DNA of 64,000 bases from Fluviicola sp. (GCA_002734085.1 NVXV01000010.1:59053-123052), one strand, 5' to 3'; positions 9,205 to 18,883 are shown, numbered from the stretch's first letter. Made by a program: numbers and translations. Notes: generated by a model from the letters alone, not told the origin.

Positions 9205-10053
9205 TTACTTAACAGTTACCACCAAGTAGTTAGAAACCTTCCAAAATTTCTCAGCGTTTAAGATTACAAGTTTATTTCCTTTCCATTCATAAGAACCAAC
9301 AGGATGGTCTGTAATGATCTCTGGCTTGTCTCCGACAATGGTAAGTTGTTTGGTTTTTGTTTTGTCAAGATGCTGAAAATAATCTTCGTTCATATCGTCA
9401 GCAATAGTTGTCTTCTTACCAATTCCGATAAAACCACCTTCTCTAACGACTACACCGTTGTTAATGAGCTCGTCTAACGTACCATAAGAGTAATGTACAG
9501 TATTCATTTCTTTCATGACATCTAATGCTAATTCTACTTGTTCTTGATATTCATCAAACAACTCGGCGTACTCCATGTCTAAATCTGCAAGTGATCGTTG
9601 AAGTGACTCAATTTGTTCATCTCTAGATTGAATTTGAAGAACTAATCGATCTATCATTGACTCTAATTCAGAGATTTTTAAAGTTTGGTCTTTAATTTTA
9701 CCTTGGAGACTTCTAACTTTCTTCGCATTTTGCTGACGTAAAAAGTTAATGTTCTGAATTTCCTGTAAAACCCATTCCTTATCTTCTTCAGTGAATTCTG
9801 GATTTGAACTTTTTACTCTAATCTCTTCCTCTTTGATATTGATTTTAGCTAAGTTCTCCTGAATCTCATTGAAATACGAAATTGAAACATTTAACACAGA
9901 ATCTTTCATTTGATTATCAAGTTTCAATTGCTCTACTTGATTTTTTAATTGAATAAGTTCCGCATTATTTTCATCATCCGGTCCATTTTCTGTTGTTTCT
10001 TCTTTACATGCAAACAATGCGAGTAAACTAAATAAATATATTACCTTTTTCAT
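9205..10053 (-). CDS. Coiled-coil lipoprotein, hypothetical
   Basis: The 282-aa product has a lipoprotein signal (MKKVIYLFSLLALFAC, lipobox cysteine at residue 16) and a short acidic linker. A long alpha-helical coiled coil spans about residues 30-190 with heptad Leu/Ile/Val and many Glu, Lys and Gln. The small C-terminal domain contains GTLDELINNGVVVREGGFIG, then GKKT, and ends with KFWKVSNYLVVTVK. The domain order and the GG-FIGIGK block recur in Bacteroidota lipoproteins of unknown function. The protein is probably anchored to a membrane facing the periplasm or the cell surface. It stands alone with its own terminator. No enzymatic motif is visible. Confidence 0.8.
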   Translation of the reverse strand: MKKVIYLFSLLALFACKEETTENGPDDENNAELIQLKNQVEQLKLDNQMKDSVLNVSISYFNEIQENLAKINIKEEEIRVKSSNPEFTEEDKEWVLQEIQNINFLRQQNAKKVRSLQGKIKDQTLKISELESMIDRLVLQIQSRDEQIESLQRSLADLDMEYAELFDEYQEQVELALDVMKEMNTVHYSYGTLDELINNGVVVREGGFIGIGKKTTIADDMNEDYFQHLDKTKTKQLTIVGDKPEIITDHPVGSYEWKGNKLVILNAEKFWKVSNYLVVTVK

Positions 10054-10301
10054 ATGTATATAATTTGTTTTTTATGGTCATATAAAATAGCCAAATAAAG
10101 TTTAACAATGTTTATGTCGTTTTCACTATGGCTTATTTCATACTATTGGATTAAATATTCCTATCTACAAAACTAATGTTTTCTTTGTGTAAATTGTATA
10201 TTTGACAAAATCAAAATTAATATTTTTAGATTCTTTAATACTTTAAATGATTTTTGATTTGATTATTTGGAGTCATGAAAAACATAAATTAAATCAATAA
10301 C

Positions 10302-12083
10302 ATGATTAAAATTTCATTATTATTTGTTTCAATTATTGCAAGCGTTTCATTGTTTGCGCAATCTATACATCACAAATTGTCAATGCCCGAACCACAGACA
10401 CATTACTTTCATGTGGAAATGGAATTGACGGATTTTGAAGAGGAAGAATTAACAATTAGTATTCCCGTTTGGACGCCAGGATCATATTTAGTGAGAGAAT
10501 TCGCTAAAAACATTAATCTTGTTAGAGCCAAGGATGGAAACGGAAATGTTCTTCCCATAGACAAAACGAGAAAAAACAAGTGGAAAATTCAAAAAGGAGA
10601 TGCTAAAAAAGTAATTGTTAACTATGAAGTGTATGCTTTTGAACTAACTGTGCGTACAAGTTTTTTAGATTTAACACATGGTTATTTGAATGGGACTAAT
10701 ATTTTTATGTATCCCGAGGAGTACAAATCGCTAGGTGGTAAATTAACAATTACACCTTACAAAGAATTCAAGAAGATAACAACAGCCCTCCCACGTGAAG
10801 GAGATGGAGAGCAAACAGATCATAGTACGACATTTACGTTTAGAGATTTTGATCACCTCGTTGATTCTCCAATTGAAATTGGTAACCAAGAAGAATTTTC
10901 TTTTCAGGCTGCAGGGGTTAAACACAATGTGGCTATGTATGGTCCGGGTAATTACGATATTGAAAAGTTGAAGAAGGATATGGCGAAAATTGTTGAAGCA
11001 ACAACGGCTGTATTTGGTCAGAATCCAAATGATGAATACTGGTTTATTATCCATAACACAAATGTGGGGAGTGGAGGATTAGAGCATAAGGAGTCAACGA
11101 CACTTAATGTTAATAGATGGACATATTCTGAAGATAAATATATCGGTTTTTTATCTCTAGTGGCACACGAATACTTTCACCTTTGGAACGTTAAAAGAAT
11201 CCGTCCCATTGAGTTAGGACCATTCGATTATGACAATGAAAATTACACCGACTTACTTTGGGTAATGGAAGGTTTCACTTCTTATTACGATGAGCTTATT
11301 CTTAGAAGAGCAGGTTTTTATGACAAAGATCAATACTTAAATGTGGTTAAAGGTACGATGAATTATGTTGAGTCAACACCAGGTAACAATGTACAACCTG
11401 TTGCTCATGCTTCTTTTGATGCTTGGATCAAAGCTTACCGACCAAATGAAAACAGTAGAAATACAACTATTTCTTACTATTCAAAAGGCCACTTGATCGC
11501 TTTAGTAATTGATGCAATGATTATTAAAGAATCAAAAGGGAAGAAATCGATGGATGAGTTTATGCAGTTATTGTATTCCAAATTTTATAAGGATATGGGA
11601 AGAGGTTTCACTGCTGAAGAATTTCAATCTACATTGGAGTCTTTTATTGGAATTGATTTGACTAGTTTCTTTAAAGACCATGTTTATGGTACTAAGACAA
11701 TTGATTATAAAAAGTATTTTGAACCACTTGGTTTAGACATTGAACTATCATCAAATGCAAGTGTGACATTTGGAGTAGCTACTTCTGAGGATGATGGACG
11801 ATTAGTTGTGAGGTCAGTTACTGCAAATAGTATGGCTGAAAATGTGGGGATTAGCCCCAACGATGAAATCATTGCATTTAATGGTTTTAGAGTAGACGGA
11901 AAGTCATTTACGAAATACGTTGCAGATTTAAAACCAAACCAGGAGTTCAATTTGATTATTTCAAGAGATGAGCAATTGATGTCGATTGATGCGAAAATGG
12001 GAACGGTTGAAATTGCGCGTTACAATTTTACATTTGATGAGGACAACAAACTTGGAAATTACTGGCTTCGTGAAAAGATGTAA
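10302..12083 (+). CDS. M61-family metallopeptidase with PDZ domain
   Basis: The 593-aa exported protein (signal peptide ending LFAQ, residues 1-19) has the M61 layout: an N-terminal beta domain with VWTPGSYLVREFAKN, then the zinc site HEYFHLWNVKRIRP near residue 288 (HExxH), and the distal glutamate in LLWVMEGFTSYYDE near residue 327. A PDZ domain follows (about 495-575, containing GRLVVRSVTANSMAENVGIS). M61 enzymes are glycyl aminopeptidases or related periplasmic peptidases. The length and the signature WNVKRIRP are typical. The next gene begins inside its last codons, so the two are translationally coupled. A candidate promoter -7 element (TATATTTG, 10197-10204) lies ~100 bp upstream. Confidence 0.93.
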   Translation: MIKISLLFVSIIASVSLFAQSIHHKLSMPEPQTHYFHVEMELTDFEEEELTISIPVWTPGSYLVREFAKNINLVRAKDGNGNVLPIDKTRKNKWKIQKGDAKKVIVNYEVYAFELTVRTSFLDLTHGYLNGTNIFMYPEEYKSLGGKLTITPYKEFKKITTALPREGDGEQTDHSTTFTFRDFDHLVDSPIEIGNQEEFSFQAAGVKHNVAMYGPGNYDIEKLKKDMAKIVEATTAVFGQNPNDEYWFIIHNTNVGSGGLEHKESTTLNVNRWTYSEDKYIGFLSLVAHEYFHLWNVKRIRPIELGPFDYDNENYTDLLWVMEGFTSYYDELILRRAGFYDKDQYLNVVKGTMNYVESTPGNNVQPVAHASFDAWIKAYRPNENSRNTTISYYSKGHLIALVIDAMIIKESKGKKSMDEFMQLLYSKFYKDMGRGFTAEEFQSTLESFIGIDLTSFFKDHVYGTKTIDYKKYFEPLGLDIELSSNASVTFGVATSEDDGRLVVRSVTANSMAENVGISPNDEIIAFNGFRVDGKSFTKYVADLKPNQEFNLIISRDEQLMSIDAKMGTVEIARYNFTFDEDNKLGNYWLREKM

Positions 12084-13368
12084 AATTCAATATCTTTCAT
12101 TTGTATTACTTTTTTTGATTGCATTGCCAACTGTTGGTCAAGATTTTGACCTTGTTCAAATTCCAAAACCTGAATCTGCAACTTATCCTTTTGCTCAGGT
12201 TGAGCCAAGCATAGCTATACATCCTAAATGTCCTAGGAAGATGATTGCCGGGACGGTGATGAATGATTATTACTATTCCAAGAATGGTGGAAAAACCTGG
12301 AAGAGTAGTTCCCTAAAAACCAAATACGGTGTAAATGGAGATCCCGTTGTTTATATTGACCAAAAAGGGCGGTATTATTATTTCCATTTGTCAAACCCAC
12401 CTTCTGGAAACTGGATTGATCGAATTGTTTGCGATTATAGCGATAGGATTAAAGGTAAATGGAATACATCTGCAACTGAACCAGAACCTCCTAAAGCTCA
12501 AGACAAACATTGGGTTGCCGAATGTCCAAAAACTGGAAACCTTTATCTGACCTGGACACAATTTGATAAATATGAGTCGAAAGCTCCAGAAGACTCATCT
12601 CGTATTATGTTTTCTAAAAGCATTGATAGGGGAGTGACTTGGTCCGATCCAGTTGTAATTTCTGCCTTAAATGGCGATTGTCTGGATGGCGATAATACAG
12701 TTGAAGGCGCTGTTCCTGCGGTGAATAGCAAAGGTGAGTTGTTTGTTGTTTGGACAGGTCCACACGGAATAAGAATAAATGTCTCAATGGATGAAGGAGA
12801 GACTTGGTTGACCAAAGAGAAAAAAATTATTGATCAAATAGGAGGGTGGACTTTTGAAATCCCTGGTATTTCGAGGTGCAATGGACTCCCTATATTAAAA
12901 ATTGATAATTCTAAAGGAGAGCACAGTGGGCGACTATACGTCAATTGGGCCGATCAGCGTAATGGAGATGATAATGTCGACGTTTTTTGCATTTATTCAG
13001 ATGATAATGGTAAATCTTGGAGCGAAGTGATTAAAGTGAATCAAGATGAAAGCAATAACCATCAGTTCTTTACATGGATGGATATTGATCAATCTAACGG
13101 CAAATTGTATTTTGTTTTTTATGATAGAAGAAACTATTCAGACCATCAAACCGATGTTTTTTTAGCTTATTCTAATGACGGCGGAGAAAATATTTCTAAC
13201 GTTAAAATTTCTCAATCTCCGTTTGTCCCGAGCCAAACTATATTCTTTGGTGACTACATTAATATTGCGGTCGTTAAAGGAACGATACGACCTATTTGGA
13301 TGCGGATGGATGAAATGAAAATTTCACTTTGGACTGCATTGATTGATGAAGGAGATTTGAATTTTTAA
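12070..13368 (+). CDS. Sialidase-like BNR/Asp-box repeat protein, secreted
   Basis: I place the start at GTG 12070 because it gives a textbook signal peptide (KRCKIQYLSFVLLFLIALP, cleaved near VGQ) and a 432-aa protein. An in-frame ATG at 12037 would put 11 extra polar residues ahead of it. Five Asp-box motifs of the form S-x-D-x-G-x-x-W appear at regular spacing (SKNGGKTW, SKSIDRGVTW, SMDEGETW, YSDDNGKSW, and YSNDGGEN, which lacks the Trp), the mark of a six-bladed sialidase/BNR beta-propeller. The arginine triad of true exo-sialidases cannot be assigned with certainty, so the substrate is open. The gene overlaps the M61 peptidase stop by 14 nt, suggesting one transcript and a shared role in degrading glycoproteins. 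No T9SS tail is present. Confidence 0.82.
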   Translation: MKRCKIQYLSFVLLFLIALPTVGQDFDLVQIPKPESATYPFAQVEPSIAIHPKCPRKMIAGTVMNDYYYSKNGGKTWKSSSLKTKYGVNGDPVVYIDQKGRYYYFHLSNPPSGNWIDRIVCDYSDRIKGKWNTSATEPEPPKAQDKHWVAECPKTGNLYLTWTQFDKYESKAPEDSSRIMFSKSIDRGVTWSDPVVISALNGDCLDGDNTVEGAVPAVNSKGELFVVWTGPHGIRINVSMDEGETWLTKEKKIIDQIGGWTFEIPGISRCNGLPILKIDNSKGEHSGRLYVNWADQRNGDDNVDVFCIYSDDNGKSWSEVIKVNQDESNNHQFFTWMDIDQSNGKLYFVFYDRRNYSDHQTDVFLAYSNDGGENISNVKISQSPFVPSQTIFFGDYINIAVVKGTIRPIWMRMDEMKISLWTALIDEGDLNF

Positions 13369-13505
13369 ACTTCCGAACAAGAATTAAATTTCAGAAACTC
13401 CTATTGACTCAACTTTTTCAATTGTGAAAAACGTGTTAAAATTTATTAATGCTTTTGCAGTTAATCATTTAAAAATTAACTTAGTGCGAACTAAAATTAC
13501 ATATT

Positions 13506-14546
13506 ATGAAAAAACATTTACTTTTTGGAAGTTTGTTCTTAGCAGGATTTTCTTTCAGTCAGATTACAGTAACCGAAGGTAACCTTATTCAACCTTCTGA
13601 TGTGGTGGAGCAGGCTTATGACCAAAGTTTTTCAATAACACATACTGCAGCAGGGACAGATATGTCTTGGAATTATGCTGCTTTACTTGAAGATTCATCA
13701 GGCGTTTTTAATGTGGGAGTAGCAAGTTGGGGTAATGGCTCAGCAAATTTCCCAAGCGCTAATTTATACGGTGATGATAATTCAGGGCAAGGTCATATCT
13801 ATTTACGTAAAACATCTTCTTCACTCGACTTTTTAGGCTTTTATGGTGATCTATTTGGGTCAGGTAGTGATGAAGCTTATCATTTTAGTCCTCAAAGTAG
13901 AGTAACACCATTACCACTTACTTATAATACAACGGATCAAAATAGTTATACTTTTGAATTTACGTTTGACCCAGGTCAAATGGGTGTTGATTCGGCAAGA
14001 GTAAAACAAGTGGCAGAGCAAGATTTTCTTGCCGATGCCTGGGGAGAAGTTACTACGCCATTAGGCACGTATGAAGTAGTGAGATTAATGACAACTGAAA
14101 TCACTACTGATTCAACTTGGATCTATTCATTTGGAAGCGAACAGCTTGTTGATAATGGAAAAGATACAACGTATACTTATTCATTCTATACAAATGATCA
14201 AAATGCCAGGTATCCACTTGTTGAATATGAATATGATCCGAATACACAACAAATCCTTGGTGATATTACTTGGTTGAAAGCAGAGCCAACTACTTCACTA
14301 AATAATATTGACTTGAGTACATTTGAAATGTTCCCAAACCCAGCTTCAAACGAAGTTACTTTGGCTACGGGTGATGTGAATGCTGATTTCTTAATCGTTG
14401 ATATCACAGGAAAAGAAGTTTTAAGGGGTAAAACAAATGCGAAAGAAACGACTGTTGATATTTCAGGTCTTAAGCAAGGTGTTTACCTTGTAAAGTTTTT
14501 CGCTGAAGAAAAACATATTGGAACAAAAAAGTTGATTAGAAAATAG
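13506..14546 (+). CDS. Secreted protein with T9SS type A sorting domain (hypothetical)
   Basis: The 346-aa protein has a signal peptide (MKKHLLFGSLFLAGFSFSQ) very like that of the 7943-8968 product. A Thr/Ser/Asp-rich body without a recognisable catalytic motif follows, then a T9SS type A tail (FEMFPNPASNEVTLATG, then IVDITGKEVLRG, then LKQGVYLVKFF, ending KKLIRK). It is probably a cell-surface or extracellular protein of the same paralogous family as the gene at 7943. A terminator follows at 14565-14598. Confidence 0.87.
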   Translation: MKKHLLFGSLFLAGFSFSQITVTEGNLIQPSDVVEQAYDQSFSITHTAAGTDMSWNYAALLEDSSGVFNVGVASWGNGSANFPSANLYGDDNSGQGHIYLRKTSSSLDFLGFYGDLFGSGSDEAYHFSPQSRVTPLPLTYNTTDQNSYTFEFTFDPGQMGVDSARVKQVAEQDFLADAWGEVTTPLGTYEVVRLMTTEITTDSTWIYSFGSEQLVDNGKDTTYTYSFYTNDQNARYPLVEYEYDPNTQQILGDITWLKAEPTTSLNNIDLSTFEMFPNPASNEVTLATGDVNADFLIVDITGKEVLRGKTNAKETTVDISGLKQGVYLVKFFAEEKHIGTKKLIRK

Positions 14547-14564
14547 TCCGAAAATATTATTGTC

Positions 14565-14598
14565 AAAGCCGTGTAAGTTTTCTTATACGGCTTTTTTT
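14565..14598 (+). terminator. Rho-independent terminator
   Basis: A stem AAAGCCGTGTAAG against CTTATACGGCTTT (one G-T wobble), short loop, and T8 run. Confidence 0.9.
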
Positions 14599-14653
14599 AT
14601 TTATTGAGTTCAGTTCACTAACTTTACGGAACATTTAACTTCTATTACAAATT

Positions 14654-17608
14654 ATGAGATTTAGCATTGTATTTTTATTCGTTATTAATGTATTTATTGG
14701 TTTAACACAGAACACTGAGAAAATTGGGATTCACCAAGAACAATCAGAGTACTATAAAGCGCAAGGACATAATGCAGAATATTATGAAGCGAATAACCAG
14801 CCTGCTGCTGATGTCAATTTTGAAAAAAACAGTTGTCAATTAGAGAAATACGTATTTGGTTGGCATCCCTACTGGAGCAATGGCTTACAGGTGAATTATA
14901 ATTGGGATTTACTCTCAGATATGTCTTATTTTTCTTACGAAGTTGATCCAAATACAGGAAACGCAAACTCAACGCATGGCTTTAGTACTGCTCAAGCTGT
15001 GGATGACGCGCTAAACAATGGCGTACGAGTAAATTTATGTGTGACTCTTTTTAGTAATCACGCTACTTTCCTGGGAAATCCAACAGCGCGACAAACGTTA
15101 ATCACAAATTTGATAAACCTCATACAAAATAGAGGAGCACACGGAGTAAATATTGATTTTGAAAGTATGTCAACGGCAGTCTCTGCTGATTACACGAGTT
15201 TTATGATTGATTTATGTAATCAAATGCACGCTGCAATTCCAGGCTCTCAAGTGAGTATAGCTTTGCACGCAGTCGATTGGGGTGGATTTTATGATATAGC
15301 AGCATTAGAACCATATGTTGATATTTTCTGCATCATGGGGTATGACTATTACTGGACAGGTAGCTCTAATGCAGGACCGAACGATCCACTCTTTCATTTT
15401 CAAAACACATATAATTACACACTTTCGAAATCAACGACTTATTATTTAGAGCAAGGAGTTCCAAAGGAAAAACTGTTACTAGGTTTGCCATACTATGGTA
15501 GAGAGTGGCGAGTGGATAACCATACATTACCTGCAGCAACTTTAGCAAATGGAAGTGCAGCAACCTACGAAGTGGTTAAAAATAACGCTAGCGGTGATTA
15601 TGACCTGGCGAACCGAAATTTCGAACCTGAAAGTCGATCTGTTTACTATAACTTTTACAGTGGAGGGAATCCATATCAATGCTTTATTTCCGAAGAAGAT
15701 GAGCTAGGGGAAAGAATGGATTTCATCAATAAAAGAGGATTAGCTGGTATGGGTATCTGGGCTTTAGGGTACGACGATGGTTACACCGAACTCTGGAATG
15801 AAATTGAAACTCATTTTACCGACTGTGCGACCGACCCATGTAGTGGAGAGATAACAGATATCGGTGGAGGACCTTTTAAAAATTATTATGACGATGAAGA
15901 TTATACTTTTACCATCTCACCAGAAAATGCAATTGCTATTGATCTATCATTCACCGAATTTGATGTGGAAGCTGGATACGACTACTTGTACATATACGAC
16001 GGAAGTGACGATACCGCTCCTCAAATTCCTGGAAGTCCATTCTCGGGTACGACGTTGCCCGCAAACTTTACTTCTAGTACAGGTGATTTGACTTTCAAAT
16101 TTACTTCAGACGGTGCAACTGTAGCAGCTGGATTCCGAGCGGACTATACCTGCATTGTTGATGAGACAGCACCAATGACTTCTATAGATCCAATTTTGGA
16201 CTGGAAAACGGATGACTTTAATGCCGACTTTAATGATGCCGATGAAGTAGGAGGTAGTGGAATCAGTAAAATGTATTATCATGTTGGACATTATGATGGG
16301 ACTGATTGGAGAGCTAATGACCAACGCGGGTTCATAAATGATGACTTCACTGGAACATCAATCCACGCGGATTGGACCATTGAAACAGGTTCTTGGTTGC
16401 AAAACAACGCCCTTGAACAAACAGATGAAGCACTTGCCAATACAAATGTATACGCACCATTAAACCAGTCTTTGTCAAATCAACATATTTATCACTGGAA
16501 AGGACAATTAGGAGGAAGTGGAACAAACAGAAGAGCTGGTTTACATATCTTTTGCGATGATCCAACCTTACCGAATAGAGGAAATTCTTACTTTGTGTGG
16601 TATCGTTTAGATGGCGATTTAGTTCAATTTTACAAAGTGGAAAATGATAACTTTGGTTCACCCGTTGTAAATAAAGCATTCGACTTTAACCCAAATGTAT
16701 GGTACGACTTTAAATTAATTTATGATCGTATTTCTGGAGAAGTTTGGATTTATATTGATGATGAATTAGTCGCTCAATGGCAAGACAATACTCCTCTCTC
16801 GACTGGAGATTATGTTTCCTTTAGATCTGGAAATGCGCATTTCAAAGCGGATTCATTAAAAGTGTATCGTTCGAGATATCCTTCTGAGACAGTTACTGTA
16901 GGGTCTGATGCTACAGACGATATTCAATATCAAAATGGTTCACCAATTGATCCTTCTGGAGTGATTTATTCTATGGCACGTGATATTGCCAATAACCTTT
17001 CAAATGTATCAAGTGAATTTGTGAATGTCGACTGGACAGTACCCAACCTTGACTTTATTAATGACGGGAGTGCCTCGGATGAGGATACAATTGACATCTA
17101 CAACGTTACCATGATTCCATCCAACTGGAGTGGTTTAGATCAGCATTCTGATGTAGTATTGTATGAGTATGCTATTGGAACAACACCTTTCGGTCAAGAT
17201 CTAGAACCGTGGACTTCTAATGGGACAAATGAAAACGTCAATGCTTCTTCTAATTTCGTAATCAATGAGTGGTATCACTTTAGTGTAAGAGCAACAAACG
17301 GTGCTGGGTTAATTGATAGTTTAACTTCAGATGGATTCAGAGTAATTTCTACAGCGAGTCTGAACGAAGAAAGCATTTCAATACCTGTCTTGTATCCAAA
17401 TCCAGCGGTTGATCAATTGAACATTAAGAGTGAAGTTCCAATGGAGTCTGTAGCTGTTTATGATAATATGGGAAGGAAGATCTTTGAAGAAAATGTGGAA
17501 AGTAAATTCGTTCATGCTTTAGATGTGAGTGATTTTGCTTCCGGAAATTATTTTGTGAGAGTGAGAGATAAGGAGAACGTCGTTGATGTGAAGTGGGTAA
17601 AGGAGTAA
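14654..17608 (+). CDS. Secreted GH18 glycoside hydrolase with CUB, LamG-like and T9SS sorting domains
   Basis: The 984-aa multidomain protein starts with a signal peptide (ending GLTQ). Residues ~65-390 form a GH18 barrel: YVFGWHPYWSNG at the first strand, the catalytic segment GVNIDFES with the general acid Glu170 two residues after Asp168, IMGYDYYW, and GLPYYGREW. The first Asp of the classical DxxDxDxE motif is replaced by His and the second by Asn, but the last Asp and the Glu are kept. A CUB-like domain follows (~397-505, two cysteines, YDYLYIYDG), then a LamG/concanavalin-like module (~560-700), a Fn-like stretch, and a T9SS type A tail (VLYPNPAVDQLNIK, ending VKWVKE). It likely acts on chitin, peptidoglycan-like or related beta-1,4-GlcNAc polymers outside the cell. 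Confidence 0.9.
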   Translation: MRFSIVFLFVINVFIGLTQNTEKIGIHQEQSEYYKAQGHNAEYYEANNQPAADVNFEKNSCQLEKYVFGWHPYWSNGLQVNYNWDLLSDMSYFSYEVDPNTGNANSTHGFSTAQAVDDALNNGVRVNLCVTLFSNHATFLGNPTARQTLITNLINLIQNRGAHGVNIDFESMSTAVSADYTSFMIDLCNQMHAAIPGSQVSIALHAVDWGGFYDIAALEPYVDIFCIMGYDYYWTGSSNAGPNDPLFHFQNTYNYTLSKSTTYYLEQGVPKEKLLLGLPYYGREWRVDNHTLPAATLANGSAATYEVVKNNASGDYDLANRNFEPESRSVYYNFYSGGNPYQCFISEEDELGERMDFINKRGLAGMGIWALGYDDGYTELWNEIETHFTDCATDPCSGEITDIGGGPFKNYYDDEDYTFTISPENAIAIDLSFTEFDVEAGYDYLYIYDGSDDTAPQIPGSPFSGTTLPANFTSSTGDLTFKFTSDGATVAAGFRADYTCIVDETAPMTSIDPILDWKTDDFNADFNDADEVGGSGISKMYYHVGHYDGTDWRANDQRGFINDDFTGTSIHADWTIETGSWLQNNALEQTDEALANTNVYAPLNQSLSNQHIYHWKGQLGGSGTNRRAGLHIFCDDPTLPNRGNSYFVWYRLDGDLVQFYKVENDNFGSPVVNKAFDFNPNVWYDFKLIYDRISGEVWIYIDDELVAQWQDNTPLSTGDYVSFRSGNAHFKADSLKVYRSRYPSETVTVGSDATDDIQYQNGSPIDPSGVIYSMARDIANNLSNVSSEFVNVDWTVPNLDFINDGSASDEDTIDIYNVTMIPSNWSGLDQHSDVVLYEYAIGTTPFGQDLEPWTSNGTNENVNASSNFVINEWYHFSVRATNGAGLIDSLTSDGFRVISTASLNEESISIPVLYPNPAVDQLNIKSEVPMESVAVYDNMGRKIFEENVESKFVHALDVSDFASGNYFVRVRDKENVVDVKWVKE

Positions 17609-17686
17609 GGAGATCTTTGATCTGCTAAGATATTCATAAGGAAATTGTTTCTATTTGATTTTAAATGAATAAAGAACTATAACATC

Positions 17687-17755
17687 ACCTAAGCCTCAAG
17701 CCTTTTACGTACATTCGTGTTAGCGACTCGTAGGCTTAGCTGAGGAACGTTAGGC
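17687..17755 (+). repeat. attC-like recombination site at left edge of an isolated cassette
   Basis: An imperfect palindrome: CCTAAG (17688-17693) and CCTCAAGCC on the left face TGAGG and TAGG on the right. The right end is GTTAGGC (17749-17755), which fits the integron core consensus GTTRRRY. The gene starts 4 nt later. The segment bounded by this core ends at 18479 with the exact complement of the first eight bases, as in integron cassettes. Confidence 0.6.
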
Positions 17756-17758
17756 GTC

Positions 17759-18466
17759 ATGAGGATGAAAACAAATAGTATGAAAAATTACATTTCAATA
17801 CTGATATTTACGACATATTTGATAACATGTTTTTCGTGCTCGCAGGAAGACACTAAGGAGAACATAACATCACTTGTATATAAATTGGATATAGAAGTTA
17901 TTTCAGACACAATAAACCCTGCTGTCAGTGAATACCTGTTGCAAAAACATGGAGATAGTCTAATTATGTCTATTAATGGGGAAGGAAGTATTCGGTTTGA
18001 TTTTATTGGCAGCGGTAAAAATGGGTATGATTTTAATTTATTTGATATAAATACTAATCAGTACTATGGTAAATGGAAACATATCGATACACTTTACTAT
18101 TATGATGTCAGCCATAATATTTTGAAACTTGTAGAACGGAAATCATTAGACAATCAAATAGTAAATTCAATAAACTGTCAGGTTCTTGAATTTAAAGGTG
18201 TTGATGAGGAACACCCTAACTATTATGTAAACCAAACCTTTTATTTTAACTCTGACACCCTAGAAGTTAAATCAGAAAAATATAGACGTTATAAAGAGTT
18301 TTTCTTCGATGAATACCTTCTTGCATCCAACTCATTTTACGTGAAAAAGGTAATAGAAATGCCTGAATATAGATTAACTTATACTCTTATAAACAATTAT
18401 AAAAATAGAAGTATGAAACAGACCGAATTTAATCCACCAAAAAACATTCCTTTAAAAGAAATGTAG
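17759..18466 (+). CDS. Hypothetical lipoprotein in integron-like cassette
   Basis: The protein is 235 aa from the first ATG; the ATG at 17780 (MKNYISILIF...) is an equally good start. The hydrophobic segment followed by CFSCSQ is a lipoprotein-type signal. The body contains many Tyr, Asp and Asn and no known motif. The gene fills a segment whose ends, GTTAGGCG at 17749 and CGCCTAAC at 18472, are perfectly complementary, so it is likely a mobile cassette gene. The start sits only 4 nt after the core site, leaving no room for a promoter inside the cassette, so expression would depend on read-through from upstream. Confidence 0.7.
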   Translation: MRMKTNSMKNYISILIFTTYLITCFSCSQEDTKENITSLVYKLDIEVISDTINPAVSEYLLQKHGDSLIMSINGEGSIRFDFIGSGKNGYDFNLFDINTNQYYGKWKHIDTLYYYDVSHNILKLVERKSLDNQIVNSINCQVLEFKGVDEEHPNYYVNQTFYFNSDTLEVKSEKYRRYKEFFFDEYLLASNSFYVKKVIEMPEYRLTYTLINNYKNRSMKQTEFNPPKNIPLKEM

Positions 18467-18472
18467 AAATGC

Positions 18473-18604
18473 GCCTAACATGGACTATAAAACACTGCTA
18501 CGATTGCGCTTTGGATAATAAATCATCCTCGCTCAATTGTTCGCCTTTGAAATTATCATTAACTTTAAAGAACTGCAGCGACCTTCAGCTGGAAACCGTT
18601 ACTA
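18473..18604 (+). repeat. attC-like ~130-bp palindromic site, copy 1 of a three-copy family
   Basis: Begins with the inverse core GCCTAAC (18473-18479) and ends near GTTACTA (18598-18604). The inside is a chain of imperfect hairpins, including GATAATAAATCATC inside a larger ATTGCGC/GCTCAAT stem. Much of it is shared with 35134-35255, and the right half with 20109-20177. The core-like ends make an attC variant the best explanation. Confidence 0.55.
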
Positions 18605-18607
18605 ACA

Positions 18608-18883
18608 ATGACACGAAATCTACTTTATTCGATCATTACATTATTGACTAGCGCTTGTCAAACTGATGAGGCTGTGAACGACATTAGTTGTCCGTCTTCA
18701 GTTGAACTTAGTGATTTAAAAGGGTATAACATTAAAGAAGAAGTTGTTCTTGATAACCTGAAAAATGGAAGTATAAAAACAATCGACTTTATTATTCTTC
18801 AAAAGGCAAGAATAAATTTAAGTCAGACTTTTATAGAAAGGTTGATTAAAACACAAGACTTTATACATTTAGTACAAATCTAA
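18608..18883 (+). CDS. Small hypothetical lipoprotein
   Basis: The 91-aa product begins MTRNLLYSIITLLTSAC, a short lipoprotein signal with cysteine at residue 17, followed by a polar region with no recognised domain. It starts 4 nt after the palindromic site ending at 18604, the same arrangement as the cassette gene before it. No matching inverse-core end was found downstream, so if it is a cassette its right end has decayed. Its stop overlaps the end of a possible minus-strand gene by 4 nt. Confidence 0.55.
   Translation: MTRNLLYSIITLLTSACQTDEAVNDISCPSSVELSDLKGYNIKEEVVLDNLKNGSIKTIDFIILQKARINLSQTFIERLIKTQDFIHLVQI

Noticed and set aside
18469-18651. Reading frame of 60 codons inside the attC-like palindrome
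   Set aside because: It coincides with a repeated palindromic element shared with two other sites and overlaps the start of the next gene.
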